Positions 33,230 through 45,740 of a stretch of 64,000 bases of DNA are shown in pieces. Origin of the DNA: Zygaena filipendulae (Eukaryota > Arthropoda > Insecta > Lepidoptera > Zygaenidae). Position numbers and translations under genes: made by a program. Every line of letters starts with the position of its first letter. The stretch's first letter is position 1. Where the stretch lies: contig OU015660.1 in the NCBI GenBank assembly GCA_907165275.2, forward strand, positions 3,722,501-3,786,500, written 5' to 3'. Below the pieces are notes generated by a model. The model ran no database searches, was not told the DNA's origin, and saw nothing but the letters and a program-made list of their open reading frames with translations.

Positions 33230-34577
33230 TATTACCTTCGTAAAACTATTTCTCGAATGTGTCATATATAATTTCTAGATGACGGATCCATGAACAAATG
33301 ATTGTGCAAGGAAATTCCACCTCTCTCAATTCTACCAGTTTTTTTTTGTATCGAAACAATTTTTTGCAGAGTGCGCCATAAATCAAATGAACCGTTTTTA
33401 TCTAAAGAAAATGATTATATCTTTAGGTGGTAAATAATATAGAGAGGAGTTATAAAAAAAAATCTTTTGCGGCAAATACTTGGATAAACGTCGTCGGTGT
33501 AATGGACAGCGTTTCACCCTTATCAAGTATTTATTAGGTATTGGCTACAAGAAAATACTTCTGTAATTCACATTTTCGGATTTCCGACCGGCATTTATTG
33601 GCATGCGGATTAAGTAGGTACGTATCGGAAGGTTCGTTTACGAGAAGCTACGGAACTCATCAAGTGATTTAATTCGAGCAGCTTTGCGATGTTATTTCGA
33701 GCACATCAATATTGTGAACCCATGTAAACCTTATCCTTAGGTACTCAACTTAACTCAAATAATGTATAATGTTCAAACAAAAATGTGCACGTAGAAATCT
33801 TACCGCCAACGCTTTGGCTATTTTTGATATTGTTACGATGAACATTTTTGTTTACCGATTGTCTGAATATTTATAGTTTATGGGTGTCTGTTTTTATGTT
33901 TTTAAAAATTTAAATTAAGTATAAATAGGCAAGTATTATATCAACTAATGCAGGCACCCATTGTACAAGCTACCCATTGTACTAGTTATTTCGAAACTCA
34001 TTGGCGTCGTGAAAGCATTATTCTGTATTAAAACCACTTTTTCAAAGTTGCCGAAATCTGACAGACTTTGTAATCTATATATTAGTTAAGAATATGATAA
34101 AAAAGTATTAGTTTTTGTTTGCTTTAAAGTTAGAGAAAGTCAATTAAGTTATTTTAGAAATCTAGTAAATCATCAATAGACAATAACGTATTTTTACCGT
34201 TTAGCCACTTCTTCATGATTAAAATTCAAGTACGTAAGTGAGTGTATATTAGGATCAGCAGTAAATTTGATGTGACTTTACCTTCTATAAGAGCGTATAA
34301 TTCGCACATTTGCCGACCTCTCTCTTGACAGCTTACCTTCGTCAAGTGTTCATTGGCTGAGCACCAGTGTTCTTTATAAATCTTGTTTATACACTGCTTT
34401 GGGAACGGGAAAATTTCATTTATTCGGTTATTGTACGTATGCCACTTCAGATTATAAATACGTTGACATAAATGACCAGCACTCTTGCGGTGTATGTGAA
34501 ATAAATATCACAATTTTACTAGCTAAACAAGTCACGTGGATATAAAAATATGAGAGGCGTATATATTTTATGTTACA
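33230..34577. other. No gene seen
   Basis: AT-rich, no supported exon or shared repeat. Confidence 0.35.
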
Positions 34578-34875
34578 CTAGATGTGCCCCGCGGTTTTAT
34601 CTGCGTGAAAGGTTTTTACTAACAAATTTTTTCGCGACATCTGATTTAAATGAAACAAAGCCTATATGTTGCTCCAGGCTAAGCTCAATCTATCTGTGTA
34701 AACCGCATGGCAATCGGTTGAGTAGATTCGGAGATTTATTGCAAACAGATAGAAAAAAAAATTAGAAGCACTTTTTTGTCGTTGGTTAGTTTTCTTCTAG
34801 CTCCCTTTCTCAACTTTTGGTAAATATACCTATTCAATGTACCGAATCGCAAATTCTATTTTTTTATTATAGTAG
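34578..34875 (-). mobile_element. Helitron-like element, 312-bp type
   Basis: On the plus strand it reads A|CTAGATGTGCCCCGCGGTTT at its 3' end and has the GCCTATATGTTGCTCCAGGC body. Confidence 0.72.
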
Positions 34876-35105
34876 GTGCCTAAATACATTTAGTTATATT
34901 GTTTATTTAATTACCTACTCTTTTCTTCAGCTTGTTTCAGTTTAGTGATAACTGATAAGATATTATAATTAATCATAAAATAAAACTGAAAGACTAGGTC
35001 GTGTCCAACTTTTTCAGTGGATTCACTCCTCAAAACGAGTAAAAGCGTTCAATCAAATTAGTCAGAATAGTTTTTCAATCTGTTTCACTGAGTATTCAGT
35101 AGGTA

Positions 35106-35135
35106 GGTATAGTTAGAATGCCTAACTATACCTAA
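35106..35135. repeat. Short hairpin
   Basis: AGGTATAGTTAG and its complement CTAACTATACCT flank a five-base loop. Confidence 0.55.
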
Positions 35136-35569
35136 TTAAATTGAATATTGAAACGAACCGTCAAATTCGCCTTCTCACTTTCCGGGAAAAGGCGAACTTA
35201 ATCCATTTTTTATTCCGTTTAGCTTCTTTATAAAATCATAAGTCCTTACTTAGGTACCTACACACTTGTCGGTTCAGGATACTAACTTGAAATTTTTCAT
35301 TCTTCGTTTAATGAAGTTGATTTAATTACTGAATCTCACTGTCGGATTTAGAGAGTTGAAAGGGAACTTTACCATAAACCTCGATTCTCAAAGTCGTGAT
35401 TTTCCATACGACTCATCTTTGTATATCATATCAATTTAGTTTTAGGATGGTACTTATCATTATTTTAATGCCTTTGATATTACAGCACCTTGTTGAATTA
35501 CTTTCACCATAATGTTGCAGAGAATGCTTAGATACTGACCACTAAATAGTTATATTTGATTGACATCTG

Positions 35570-35812
35570 CAGCGGAGCTAAGATGCGCAACACGATAAAA
35601 TTTTATCGAGCCATTTTATCGATTCTCGTTGACATATATATTGTTTTGTCTACCAGTGGTAACATGACAGCAAAAAATGTTTAACCGAATTTAGTCTTAA
35701 CTCAATACCTCATTAATGCACTTTTTTGCTTGGACGCCTACAAATATTTGTCGTGTCGACAATTTTATCTTTCGTTCGATAAACATATCGTGTTGCGCAT
35801 CCTAGCTCCGCA
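35570..35812. mobile_element. MITE, copy 1 of a pair
   Basis: The ends are GCGGAGCTAAGATGCGCAAC and GTTGCGCATCCTAGCTCCGC (terminal inverted repeats of about 28 bp). 243 bp. The whole element matches 48131-48365. Confidence 0.8.
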
Positions 35813-36708
35813 GGTGACTTATTAGATTGACACAATAAACACATACTTACCTAATATTTCACAGTAGTTATTATGTAGGTACCTACTATATTATGTAAAT
35901 TATGTATATTATGTAATTTACATAATATAATGTGCTCAAAACGCGAAAATCTAAAAACTTAGGTACCTACTGTTTTTCGTGATGATGTTGTCAAATATTT
36001 AAGGTTACAGTATTTTTTTCTCGAAAGTTTCATACAGGAGTTACAATGTACATATAAATCAATACGTTAAATTTTTATCGATATATATTTTTTTTGTACA
36101 TTTGCCCTTATAATATGCATCAAACAAAGTCAAGTTCAAGTCAAAGTAGGTACGTACCTATGCATGGCTATTTTTGACACTGACTACAAGTGCAGAAACA
36201 TTAAAGCAAATACCGAAATTAACAAAATTATGTGACGGTGAGTAGGTGTGTGTTTTATAGGCTACAAAGCGTTATCATCAAATATCCATAACGCATCATC
36301 TTTGATAGGTACCTATTACATACTAAACTCAAAAACTACTGAACGGATTTTCATGCGGTTTTCACCAATACATAGCACTTGATTCAAGAGGAAGTTTTAT
36401 ATGTGTAAGTAATTTATCCTAAAACTCCCGCGAGAAATGGGGGAATAATTCAGGTGATAAATAAATCACCCATGAATTTTATAAAGGTTCAAATATCAAT
36501 ACTTCCAATCATCTTGTTAAATTTTCATATTTGTTATTTTTTGAATATTCAACATTACCAAGAGGTAATGTTTGTATGTAAGTTTGAACGCAGGGGGTCG
36601 CCTGAACTACCGGACCGATTCTAAAAATGATTTCACTGAAAGGAAGCTACAGTAGGGACATCTGCGTGACATAGGATACCTACTTTCAATCTATCTATCT
36701 ATCTTCTA
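35813..36708. other. No gene seen
   Basis: AT-rich, with an ATTATGTA-type palindromic stretch near 35885-35935 and a scrap of Helitron-like body near 36335-36365 (ACTGAACGGATTTTCATGCG). Confidence 0.35.
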
Positions 36709-37025
36709 TCTATTACTATAATAAAAGAGTAGAATCCGCGATTCTGTAGATTGAATATTTTTAAGAAAAATTGTCAGGGGGCGATAACAGAAGAGTAACC
36801 AACCACAAAAAAGAGTTTCTAAAATTCTTTTCTGTCTGTCTGTAGCTGTCTGTCTGTTCGCGATTATCTCTGAATCTACTGAACGGATTGTCATGCGGTT
36901 TTCACAGGTAGATTAAGCTTAGCCTGGAGCTACATATAGGCTTTGTTTCATTCAAATCGGATGTCGGGAAAAAAAGTTGTTACACAAAAACATTTCACGC
37001 GGGTGAAACCGCGGGGCACAGCTAG
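36709..37025 (+). mobile_element. Helitron-like element, 312-bp type, complete
   Basis: A|TCTATTACTATAATAAAAG at the start, GTGAAACCGCGGGGCACAGC and TAG|T at the end. The cleanest copy of this type in the window. Confidence 0.8.
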
Positions 37026-37219
37026 TCTCGAAATAAATACGGTAATTTGGTGTACAATTTAGGTAGGTAATTTAGGTCTATGGACGTGGTACGTCCCGAG
37101 GGCGGGAACGTTAGTAAATTATTAAAATATAAAAGACATTTATGTTATTTCAGTTAAAGATATTTGTTTCAAAGAGAAACCATGTATTAATTTGTAAGAC
37201 TCCACTGTCAATTATCTAA

Positions 37220-37430
37220 CTAGCTGTGCCCTGCGGTTGAACCTGCGTATTAGCAGTGAAAGTCCCGTCATAATCGGCCCGCGTGAGTTTCGGAATTCCC
37301 TCAGGGACTTCAAACTTTTTTATAATAACCTTCTCCTTACAATAACAAACACAACAAAAAAGAATTAGCGAAATTGGTCAAATGCCGTGACCAAGGGAGA
37401 TAGGGATTCATTTATATAAGTAGGTACCTA
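37220..37430 (-). mobile_element. Helitron-like element, third body type
   Basis: A|CTAGCTGTGCCCTGCGGTTG on the plus strand marks the 3' end. The body has ATTAGCAGTGAAAGTCCCG. The 5' end is indistinct. Confidence 0.6.
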
Positions 37431-38040
37431 TAAATAGGTTGATATATTCTATATTTATGATATCACATTCGAATTCAAATAGTTCTTATCCTTACATATA
37501 CTCGTGTATTTCCAGCCAGTGCGGAAATGGAAGTTAAAACAGCATTCGATCTCTACAGTACTTTTATACTAATACTAGCTGTAAAAAGTAGCTATAAAAA
37601 GTTTCTGCGGGAATTCCGAAATTAATGCTGGCTAAACCTAAAGGTTAGTGAAGCATAAAGTCGTGAATATTGCCACATTGTAATTCAACAGAATATATTT
37701 ATTGTTATTAAACATAGGTATAGTTACGACATATTATATGGGGCTTTATTATTTACCTATTTAGAAATAAGTAATAACCTAGTTCTTGCAGAAAACAAGG
37801 TTGTATAATTTATTTAAAAACACCTAGTTTTTAGTAGGTACTTTTTGTAGGTACTAAATTCATCTGCTTTACTAATGTCGGACAGTAAAGTGTACGTGGT
37901 AGATTTAATTATGACGACATAATTTATTTTTATCTCTAATTTTTATTAAAGTTTATTGTAACGTTAAAATTTTATGTTTTGTGTCTGCTTTTACGCGAAA
38001 ACATTAAAGTAATATACAGAAAGCTAGCTCTCTGTAATAA

Positions 38041-38219
38041 TCCTTACTTTAATCATAAATGTGAAAGTGAGTTTGTTTGTTTGTACGCTTTCGCGCCTTA
38101 ACAGCTCAACCGATCATCATGAACTTTTGTACACGTTTTCAGGGATACAGAAATGGACATAGGGTATTTTTCCCGGAATTCCCGCGGGAATTCCGAAAGT
38201 AATGCGGCTGAAACCGCAG
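38041..38219 (+). mobile_element. Helitron-like element, short type
   Basis: A|TCCTTACTTTAATCATAAAT start. The 3' module is present, but the copy is cut after GGCTGAAACCGCAG. Confidence 0.65.
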
Positions 38220-39654
38220 CTTCACTAACGTATTCTTACTAATACTTCCTGAAGCTTCCCATGTTTTGGCTTGCGTAAATTTCGAAATTAGGACCTCAAA
38301 AATCTCGGCAGGTATAAAAAATCCAAACATCTAAAAATAACTGAATATCTTCACAGTATTTAATATTTATTTCAAATCGTAGGATGTAAATACGTTAATA
38401 GCTTTTCACAAGAACCTTGAGAGTAAATAATTAGAAAATTGTTTTCGTCGTATGCCTCGTAAGTATTCTATTACATAAGTAGTCTTTAGTTACCAAAAGG
38501 CTGCTTTTAATAGACGAAATCTAAAACAAAGATAAAACAATAGCTGGCACGTTTGAACGCATTAAACATTTGTCCCCTAACTACCTATATGTCTCACTTG
38601 AATTTTAAACTCTGTATGCGGAGTTCACGACAATTTTCATGTCAGGGACCGTCGTCTCAAACTGCCCCTTCGCTGGGTCACTGTATGGATAATCACCGCG
38701 TTTTAGAATTACAAATTTTGCACACTCATGTATATAGTGAACAAATTAACGTTGAGCTACCCTTCCCTTTATTATTCCCGGGATAATAAGGTAAAAAGCT
38801 GATAGTAAAGTTCAGTAGATATAAGGTTTTAGCGAAATTGGCTGTTTTATAATTTAAAAGGGCTTCGGGGTCAGCATCACTCATTGTATTCACCGCCAAA
38901 TTAATAAATGGTGGTATTGAATTGAAATGACAGAGCCAATGAACTGAAAGATAATAGCTTTTTGCGACTGTATTAAAATGGTTGACCTTTTCGAATTTTC
39001 GCTTTGAATATGTGCACGGTCATTTTGGATAAGATGAATAACAATTTTATCATTACTAAATCCTTTCGTCTCCAAAAAAACAATTATGCTTTATCGATTG
39101 CCGAGATTTACCTACTTAGCTTTATGTTCACATGAATCTCAAAGTGACAAACGCTGGCTTAAGTTGGACGTAAAAGGTAATCCCCGGGCGAGCATTAACT
39201 CTTTGCATGTTATAAATATAAAAAGGCAGATACGTCTAGATGAAATAAAATTTATTACTTCCCATAAGCCTTCAGGGAATCTATTAGTTGCTAACCACAA
39301 AGGAAAATGGTGGTCTTATCGAGGTAACTAAACGTAGTGTCAGCTAAAATTTTCAAAGGACGCAGCCGAGCCTACGGAATATATTTTATTTTTCCCTTTT
39401 TTTTCTTCTTCTGTGATTGCTTCGGAGTCCTTTTTAAAAGCCTTTGATACCTGTAGAAGAAGATAAAGGTATTCTAGCAATTTATGGGAGGGATAATCTC
39501 TTCCAGATAATAAAGTATGTTAAAATGCTTCATTTGTATACAGACGCATCAAAATAATAGAATTGTGCTTTATTCTTGCCCATCTAATAATGTTTTAAAC
39601 GAAAGATTTACATCGATAGATAATATTAGGTATGACATAATATAATATTTTACA
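38220..39654. other. No supported gene; one unassigned 81-codon frame
   Basis: A genuine ATG at 39086 opens a frame to 39331 with RWLKLDVKGNPRASINSLHV and ends KGKWWSYRGN. There are no homologues I recognise and no splice or promoter evidence. Another frame at 38553-38786 is similarly unsupported. Confidence 0.2.
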
Positions 39655-40138
39655 CTAGCCCCGCGGTTTCACCCGCGGTAATTTTGGAGTTCCCGCGGGA
39701 ATTCCGGGATAAAATTCCTATGGATTCCTATGTCCTTCTCTGTACCCCTGACAACGTGCATGCCAAATTTCATCCAAATCCGTTCAGCCGTTTTCGCGTG
39801 ATTGAGTAAACGTATACGAGGATAAGAGCTCGAAAGCGCATTTTTATCTGACTGGCTTCAAATTTATCGTCACTGCTCAGCTCCTATGTGTCTTAGCGTT
39901 ATGTTATATAACCTGCCCAGGAGTATGGACTACAATCTTACTAAGTTTGGTTAAAATCCCTTCAGTAGTTTTTGACCCATCTGTGCACATACAGACATAC
40001 AGATAGACAGACAAAAAATTTGCTGATTGCATTTTTGGCATCAGTATCGATCACCGTTCATCCCCCAATATTAATTTTGAATATATATTCAATGTACAGA
40101 ATTGACCTTTCTACAGTTTTATTATAAGTATACCTAGA
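39655..40138 (-). mobile_element. Helitron-like element, long type (484 bp)
   Basis: Inverted relative to 23829-24320 but with the same internal junction between the long-type body and the short-type 3' half. CTAG at 39655-39658 is preceded by A. The minus-strand 5' end is A|TCTAGGTATACTTATAATA at 40138. Confidence 0.82.
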
Positions 40139-40552
40139 TATAAATTTGTACAACACCTTAAATACTAATATGAGTTTTTTTATGTGTTTGTAATGCCTTT
40201 AAGCTTCAGCCACTCAACCGATCATTATGATATTTTGCACACACGGTTTCACCTGGACACAGAAAATATTTTATTAATATATTTTGAAGTCAAACATTGA
40301 TTCACAAAAAGCCGTTTATAGGTAAGTTTAATTCAGCATTTGTTTATGTTGGCAATTCGAGTAGAGAAACCGTAGCGAAAATTGGTGCGTAGAATGTTTT
40401 AGTCGTCTACTTACCCAAATCGATGTTTTAATTATACGGTCTGCCGGCTACATACCGCAGCGACAATACATACGTGTTTTATTCTCATTGTCTCGCATTA
40501 ATTACGAGTTTCGCTGTGATCCTGTCCCCCTATACGCCCGTTCTCTTTCATG

Positions 40553-40590
40553 TATATAAAAAAGAACAATTTCATTCGCTCGCAGTTGCA
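40553..40590 (+). promoter_or_regulatory. Core-promoter-like element (TATA plus initiator)
   Basis: TATATAAA at 40553-40560 is followed 31 bp later by CGCAGTTGC, close to the arthropod TCAGT initiator, which is the spacing expected of a focused pol II promoter. No plus-strand reading frame follows within several hundred bases, so any transcript would begin with a non-coding exon or be non-coding. Confidence 0.25.
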
Positions 40591-40932
40591 CATTTTACTT
40601 ACAAATTTGCCGTAGGTACCTTAGGTACCTAATTAGGATTCGAAGAAAATAAATTTTTAAATAACGCCTGGAGACTTTGATTTTCGAACGCAGCTTGTTT
40701 ATAACCTCAAAATGGAGCTTGTTTTTAAGCTACTTGATTTCAAAAGAAGTAATCAGTTTTTTTTTTTTCATTTTATTAGTATAGAAACATGTTTTGATCA
40801 CACTTATTTTACTCTAGCTAGATACCTACCTATACGGTAAATTTTGTTGAGTATGATAGAAATGATATTCGATTAATGCATTATACCTACTGTAGGTACC
40901 TACTGTTTTATTAACAGTATCATAAAGAATTC

Positions 40933-40951
40933 CACGAGTGAGCACTCGTGC
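40933..40951. repeat. Short palindrome
   Basis: CACGAGTGAGCACTCGTG folds with a two-base loop. Confidence 0.6.
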
Positions 40952-41589
40952 CAAACCCACAAAGATAAAGATAAGATACAGAAAAAGAATTTTTATTCTC
41001 AATTCCCCTAGTTATTCGTCAAAGATGACAACCAATCTATACATTTAAAGTTAAAGTATAGGTATGTCCTTACTGACTGATTGATTTAATGAGCAATTTT
41101 AGTCTTAATAAATGTTTATTCTTTCTTTCTTTCTTTCAATGATCAACGCCTATCGTAAAGCCGGTCTTTCCAGTATGTACGAAAAAAAGGTTTTAGTCGG
41201 GATCTTCTTTTTAATAAAGAAATACATATTCTTAGATGTTTAGTAATTCAACCCTGACACTGTGGGTGGAACAGTTGGTAATAAGTACTACTTTTTGTTG
41301 ACAGAGTTTATGTCGAGTCTGATAATCCGTATGTTGTCACAAGAGCTGCAAGTTGTAAACACATTAAATCTCTTCCTTTGGGATACAAAAGCGCGATTTG
41401 GGCACAATGAGCCGCAACACGGTCGTAAATCAAAACAATATCAACAACACAGGACCTCCTGTCATGTTTCTGTTGCGACTACAAAAGGTAAATGTTACAC
41501 ACAAAACCTATTGAATACGGCGACCGAGCGCAGCGAGCCCACGTCAGGGTTGGCGACGGCGTGTCACACGAAATTAATTGCCCAATTTG

Positions 41590-41758
41590 ACGTACGTCAA
41601 GCTAACGGCAATAGATTGATTCTAAATAGATCCCATCCATTCCAGGTCGGCAACGCACCTGCAAGCCATCTGGTGTTGCAGATGTCTATGGGCGGCGGTA
41701 ATCACTTACCATCAGGTGTACCACTTGCCCGTTTGCCCCTATGACATAAAAAAAAAGA
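41590..41758 (+). mobile_element. Non-LTR retrotransposon 3' end
   Basis: TCGGCAACGCACCTGCAAGC, GATGTCTATGGGCGGCGGTA, ATCACTTACCATCAGGTG, then CTATGACATAAAAAAAAA. This wording is familiar from 3' ends of lepidopteran LINEs. Shorter echoes are at 42750-42806 and 52545-52565. The 160-codon frame across it (41262-41744) is not a gene. Confidence 0.6.
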
Positions 41759-41838
41759 TGCGCCGAATTTCATTGATGTTGAGTCATACACCAAAAGTAT
41801 GTTTTAAAAAGATTATGAAATGAATAATGAATGATGGA

Positions 41839-42007
41839 TATCCCGGAATTCCCGCGGGATCTCCGAAATTAACGCGGGTGAAATAGAATTCATTATTGCA
41901 TACTACACGTTGTCAGAGGTACAGAAAAGGACATGGGGTACTTTTTATCCCGGAATTCCCGCGGGATCTCTGACATTAACGCGGGTGACACCGCGGGGCA
42001 CAGCTAG
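41839..42007 (+). mobile_element. Helitron-like 3' modules, two in tandem
   Basis: A 46-bp 3' module (CCCGGAATTCCCGCGGGATC to GGGTGAAATAG) is followed by a second, longer 3' half ending GACACCGCGGGGCACAGCTA and G|T at 42007. Confidence 0.65.
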
Positions 42008-42675
42008 TGTTCAATAAAATAAATAATGAGATATTATCACATAACGTCATGCTGCAGGTCCCAAACTAGAACGTGTAGACTGATATATCCTAACATGTGT
42101 TATTCTAACCTTAGGATAGAACATCAGAATCGAATCGATTGGACTTGGTATGCAATCGTGATATTAAATTACAAACTTGCTAAGAATATTTTCGGACTAA
42201 ATATACCCACGTGCTAAAAATCCCAGCCCCCTAATTGATTAGCTTCTTCATGTGCCAAATAGAGTAAATAGGTGGTGCTGTAAATAAACAGGACTGGTCT
42301 GGTCTTATTAAACTTTTGTCTGTTTAAACTTTTTTGTGGTAAATTGTGGTAAAAATCAAATATTTTTTTAAATATAATAGATACGCTTTAGATGTCGGGA
42401 AATAAATTAAAGAACATTTAATAAGCTTTCAAATGACACCATACACAATCAGATAGACCTAATAGGTGCGATGTAATTAACAAAAACAAAAACCGTTGGC
42501 GGCCATGTTTATGACGTCACTGCTATCCCCTCCACCACTAAAAAACATTACAACAAGCAGTTTCGTAATCTACACAACGCCCTGAACACATCCATGCCTG
42601 TTGTAGGTATACATAAGAGATACCGACGAGATTCGGTTTAGAGAAGGAATTTTCTCAGTTCGCCGCTCTACTAAT

Positions 42676-42927
42676 TACGAATGCAAGGAAAGTCAAAATA
42701 AAAATAGGAATTGGCTAAAGAAAAAAATGAATGAATTTTATTTTACATAAATCAACCATTAGGTGTGCTACTGGCCAGTATGCCCCCTATGACATAAAAA
42801 AAAACTTGAGTTTCTGCAGTATCCAGCTGTCAGTTGAAAGCGATTCTCCCTAGGACTGAAAAGTGTTACTTTCAACCCGCTTCTCAGGCAACTTCAGACC
42901 TACTTTCCGAGTATGAGTAATGAAAAA
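42676..42927. repeat. Repeat blocks shared with 14821-15294
   Basis: The two blocks have the same order and orientation as at 14821, with a LINE-tail echo between them (ATTAGGTGTGCTACTGGCC). Confidence 0.6.
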
Positions 42928-43754
42928 AATTTTTGTCACTCATGTCTATAATGTGACATTCATGTACCTATACATGTTGTTGTTAGTAAACAAGCTCTAT
43001 ATATTACAATACTAAATGTGTGAGACACTTTATTTAAAAAAATATATTACTTTGTTATTATTATCACCTTCTTACAAAAATATGAATTATTTTAAGTGTA
43101 CATATTATTTGTTTATATTATGTCAGAATTTCATATCGGAATCGAGCAACGGATTGACATATTATTTTATAAATAGGTAAAGTACTATGGGCGCATCCAT
43201 TAATTACGTGAGATGATTTTGGCGATTTTTGACCCAAAAATTTGTATTTAACCTTTTCAAAGGCTCTCCTCGATTTCTCTATAAATGAAATATCGTAAAT
43301 GTTATGATTTTTTTATAACGAGTGACGCCAGCTTGTGTTCTGTGAGAGCCTTATAGACGATATTAGACGAGGCAACCCTGTTTGGAGTAAATCGAGCGCG
43401 GGAGATGGTAATCGGGCCACAACCCCGGCCAAGGATCATTAAAATGAAATTTGCTTTTATATTAGCCGAGGCATCGTCCCTAAACTGTCGTAAGTCACGA
43501 GATGCGCTTCCATCGGCGCTGCAGATAAGCCAAGATGTGTGTTAATGCTACAAACGGGGGAATAAAGTTTTGGGAACTTATCATCAAGTATTCACCTATA
43601 GTGCGTATAGTTAGCTGATACAGTGTATATACTGTATAACGACTAATGATATGGAGCATTATACGTATAATTTATGATTGCACTCAATCTAAAACGATTG
43701 GGTGATTCCAGTCCGGGTCGAAACCTAGATGACGACCCTGCCATGCCAGGATCT
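42928..43754. other. No gene seen; MITE-end fragment near 43189
   Basis: GGGCGCATCCATTAATTACG resembles the end of the MITE at 50723-50987. A moderately GC-rich stretch at 43380-43560 (ATCGGGCCACAACCCCGGCC) is open in short frames only; it has the look of conserved non-coding DNA but this cannot be tested here. Confidence 0.3.
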
Positions 43755-43960
43755 CATTTATATCTATACCTACTAATATCAAAAAGAGAGAAAATTTGCT
43801 TGTTAGTTTGTGGGGTTAATCTCTAGAAGTACCTACTGAACTGGTTCGAAAAATTATTTCACTTGTAGCTTCCGAGTGACACAGGATATCTACTTTTTAT
43901 TTTGGAATAAAGAGTTCTAGAGTCATTTCCAAAATACAAGCGGAAACCGCAGCAGGGAAG
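43755..43960 (+). mobile_element. Helitron-like body without 3' module
   Basis: CTACTAATATCAAAAAGAGA, then TTTGTGGGGTTAATCTCTAG and GAGTGACACAGGATATC match the body of 31965-32123. Confidence 0.4.
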
Positions 43961-44740
43961 TGCTATTTGGTATAACGAGTAATTTAGATACCTACCTACC
44001 TACGGAATTTTAGGATACAGGTAATTTTCATGAAAAGCCCTTCAATTCTTGCAGGCGAGACCGAAACACCTTGTCTAAAACACAAGCTTTAATAAATACA
44101 AACAAGGTTTGACAGCACCGCCTACTGTACAAGGTTTATACCAGTTGACCAGATGTTGCAGGTTCAGTCTTTGCGTCAATTATTTTATGTTGATAAAAAA
44201 TTGTGTTTATCAATCTTATTTCTGGGTTTTGGTATTTAATAGAAAGAAAGAAAGATTTATGAAAGAAAGAAAGTTTTATTTAAGCAAGATGTTTAATTGA
44301 TTTGAAATAAATGATGTTATGAATGGATAGATACAAAGTCGTCAACATTCAAAACCTAATCATATAAGCTTTCACCTCATACGGGTTAACAGCTGGTTTC
44401 AATGACGTACATTATTATATCCAAAGCTTAAGTTGGTGTGGAGTTGGAACAACAACCTTTAGACTTGCCTTGTGCCACTCAAGCTCCGTATAAAGTTTCC
44501 ACGCAAACAGAAACAGGTTGGCTATATTCATTATGATCTCGAAACACGATTTAAGTACATAATACTCTCATGAATACAAATAAATTCTCTCAAAGCATCT
44601 CGTTAATACTTTGTTCATTACGTAATTCTTGTAAACCACTAAACATAAATTATGTACAATAATAGCAGGAACGTATTAGATCGTTATTAAGACGACGATA
44701 TTTTAATAATAAATTGCTCGAAAATTATCAGACGGCACCG

Positions 44741-44862
44741 CCAAGGAACTTATCGTTGTTTCATGTGCTCACAAAAAATCGAACTTTTGATTGGACTATT
44801 TTTTCGTGAGCACGTGACGTGGCAATAAGTTCCTTAGTCTATACTATAGACTAAGGAACTTA
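44741..44862. repeat. MITE-like inverted repeat ending in a 37-bp palindrome
   Basis: Arms AAGGAACTTATCGTTGT...GTGCTCAC (44752 on) and GTGAGCACGTGACGTGGCAA...TTCCTT face each other. The right arm then merges with a perfect 37-bp palindrome at 44826-44862 built from TAAGTTCCTTAGTCTATA and its complement. Confidence 0.65.
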
Positions 44863-45547
44863 TACTATAGAGTAAGGAATAGTCCAGTTAGAAGTACCAG
44901 TCAGCTGATAAAAAACTTGCAGTTAATAAATAAAGAAATATAATTACATACTTACGACACGTACCTATACCCGTACTGCGGAGAAAAGGTAAACGATAAT
45001 GCTTATCACATAAGTATTTACTCTGATGCGAGGATCGACCCGCCGACACTTGGCACATTAATCGAGTTCGTTAAACACTAGACCAGCGGTGCTGTCAAGT
45101 GTACAAAATACAACGTATTAATAAATGAACTGAAAACCTGATACACCCCATTTAAAAAAATAAACAATTATGATTAAAATATATTTAATGTAAAAAAATT
45201 AATACTTTAAAAGTTATTCAACATTAGTTTGCAGGTGACCTATCTACGAAATTCCAAGCGCTACGCCGGACCTACCGGTTCGAATTTTTTTGCTGCGGGC
45301 GGCGTACGCGCCAAATATTGAATTATAAGTATTTAGATATGGGCTAATAAAAGTGAAAAAATATAACCTATATTAAAACATAGTGCGATCGTTTCGCTAG
45401 TTGATTCTGAGTAAACTACTTTCTAGTTTTAAGTTAATTCATTAACACGATATAGGTATACAACGTACCTAACAGAAATATTAATTACTATAGACGTTCC
45501 TCGCAGTTTCACCGCGTTAATTTCGGAGTGCCCGCCGGAAATCCGAG

Positions 45548-45740
45548 ATTGAAATTGTAATTGAAAATAACTTTATTTGGCACAAAACACAAAACATGCA
45601 AACACTTGATCTAGTAGTCAATTGAGTTGCGCCAAAAAGGCACCCAGCTCAGCGTAAGTCGGGTGGTGACAAGGATCACCCGGCGCTGGTCTTCTGCTGG
45701 AGTCTTGCAGATGCGTTAGGGACGCAGGCAGACAGATGTG
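45548..45740 (-). mobile_element. Non-LTR retrotransposon 3' end
   Basis: TAACTTTATTTGGCACAAAA at the left (poly(A)-signal side on the minus strand) and GTCGGGTGGTGACAAGGATC, CACCCGGCGCTGGTCTTCTG inside. A phrase I associate with lepidopteran LINEs. A Helitron-like 3' scrap adjoins it at 45497-45546. Confidence 0.5.

Noticed and set aside
41262..41744. 160-codon plus-strand frame
   Set aside because: Its second half is a LINE 3' end (GGGCGGCGGTAATCACTTAC) and the translation has no domain.
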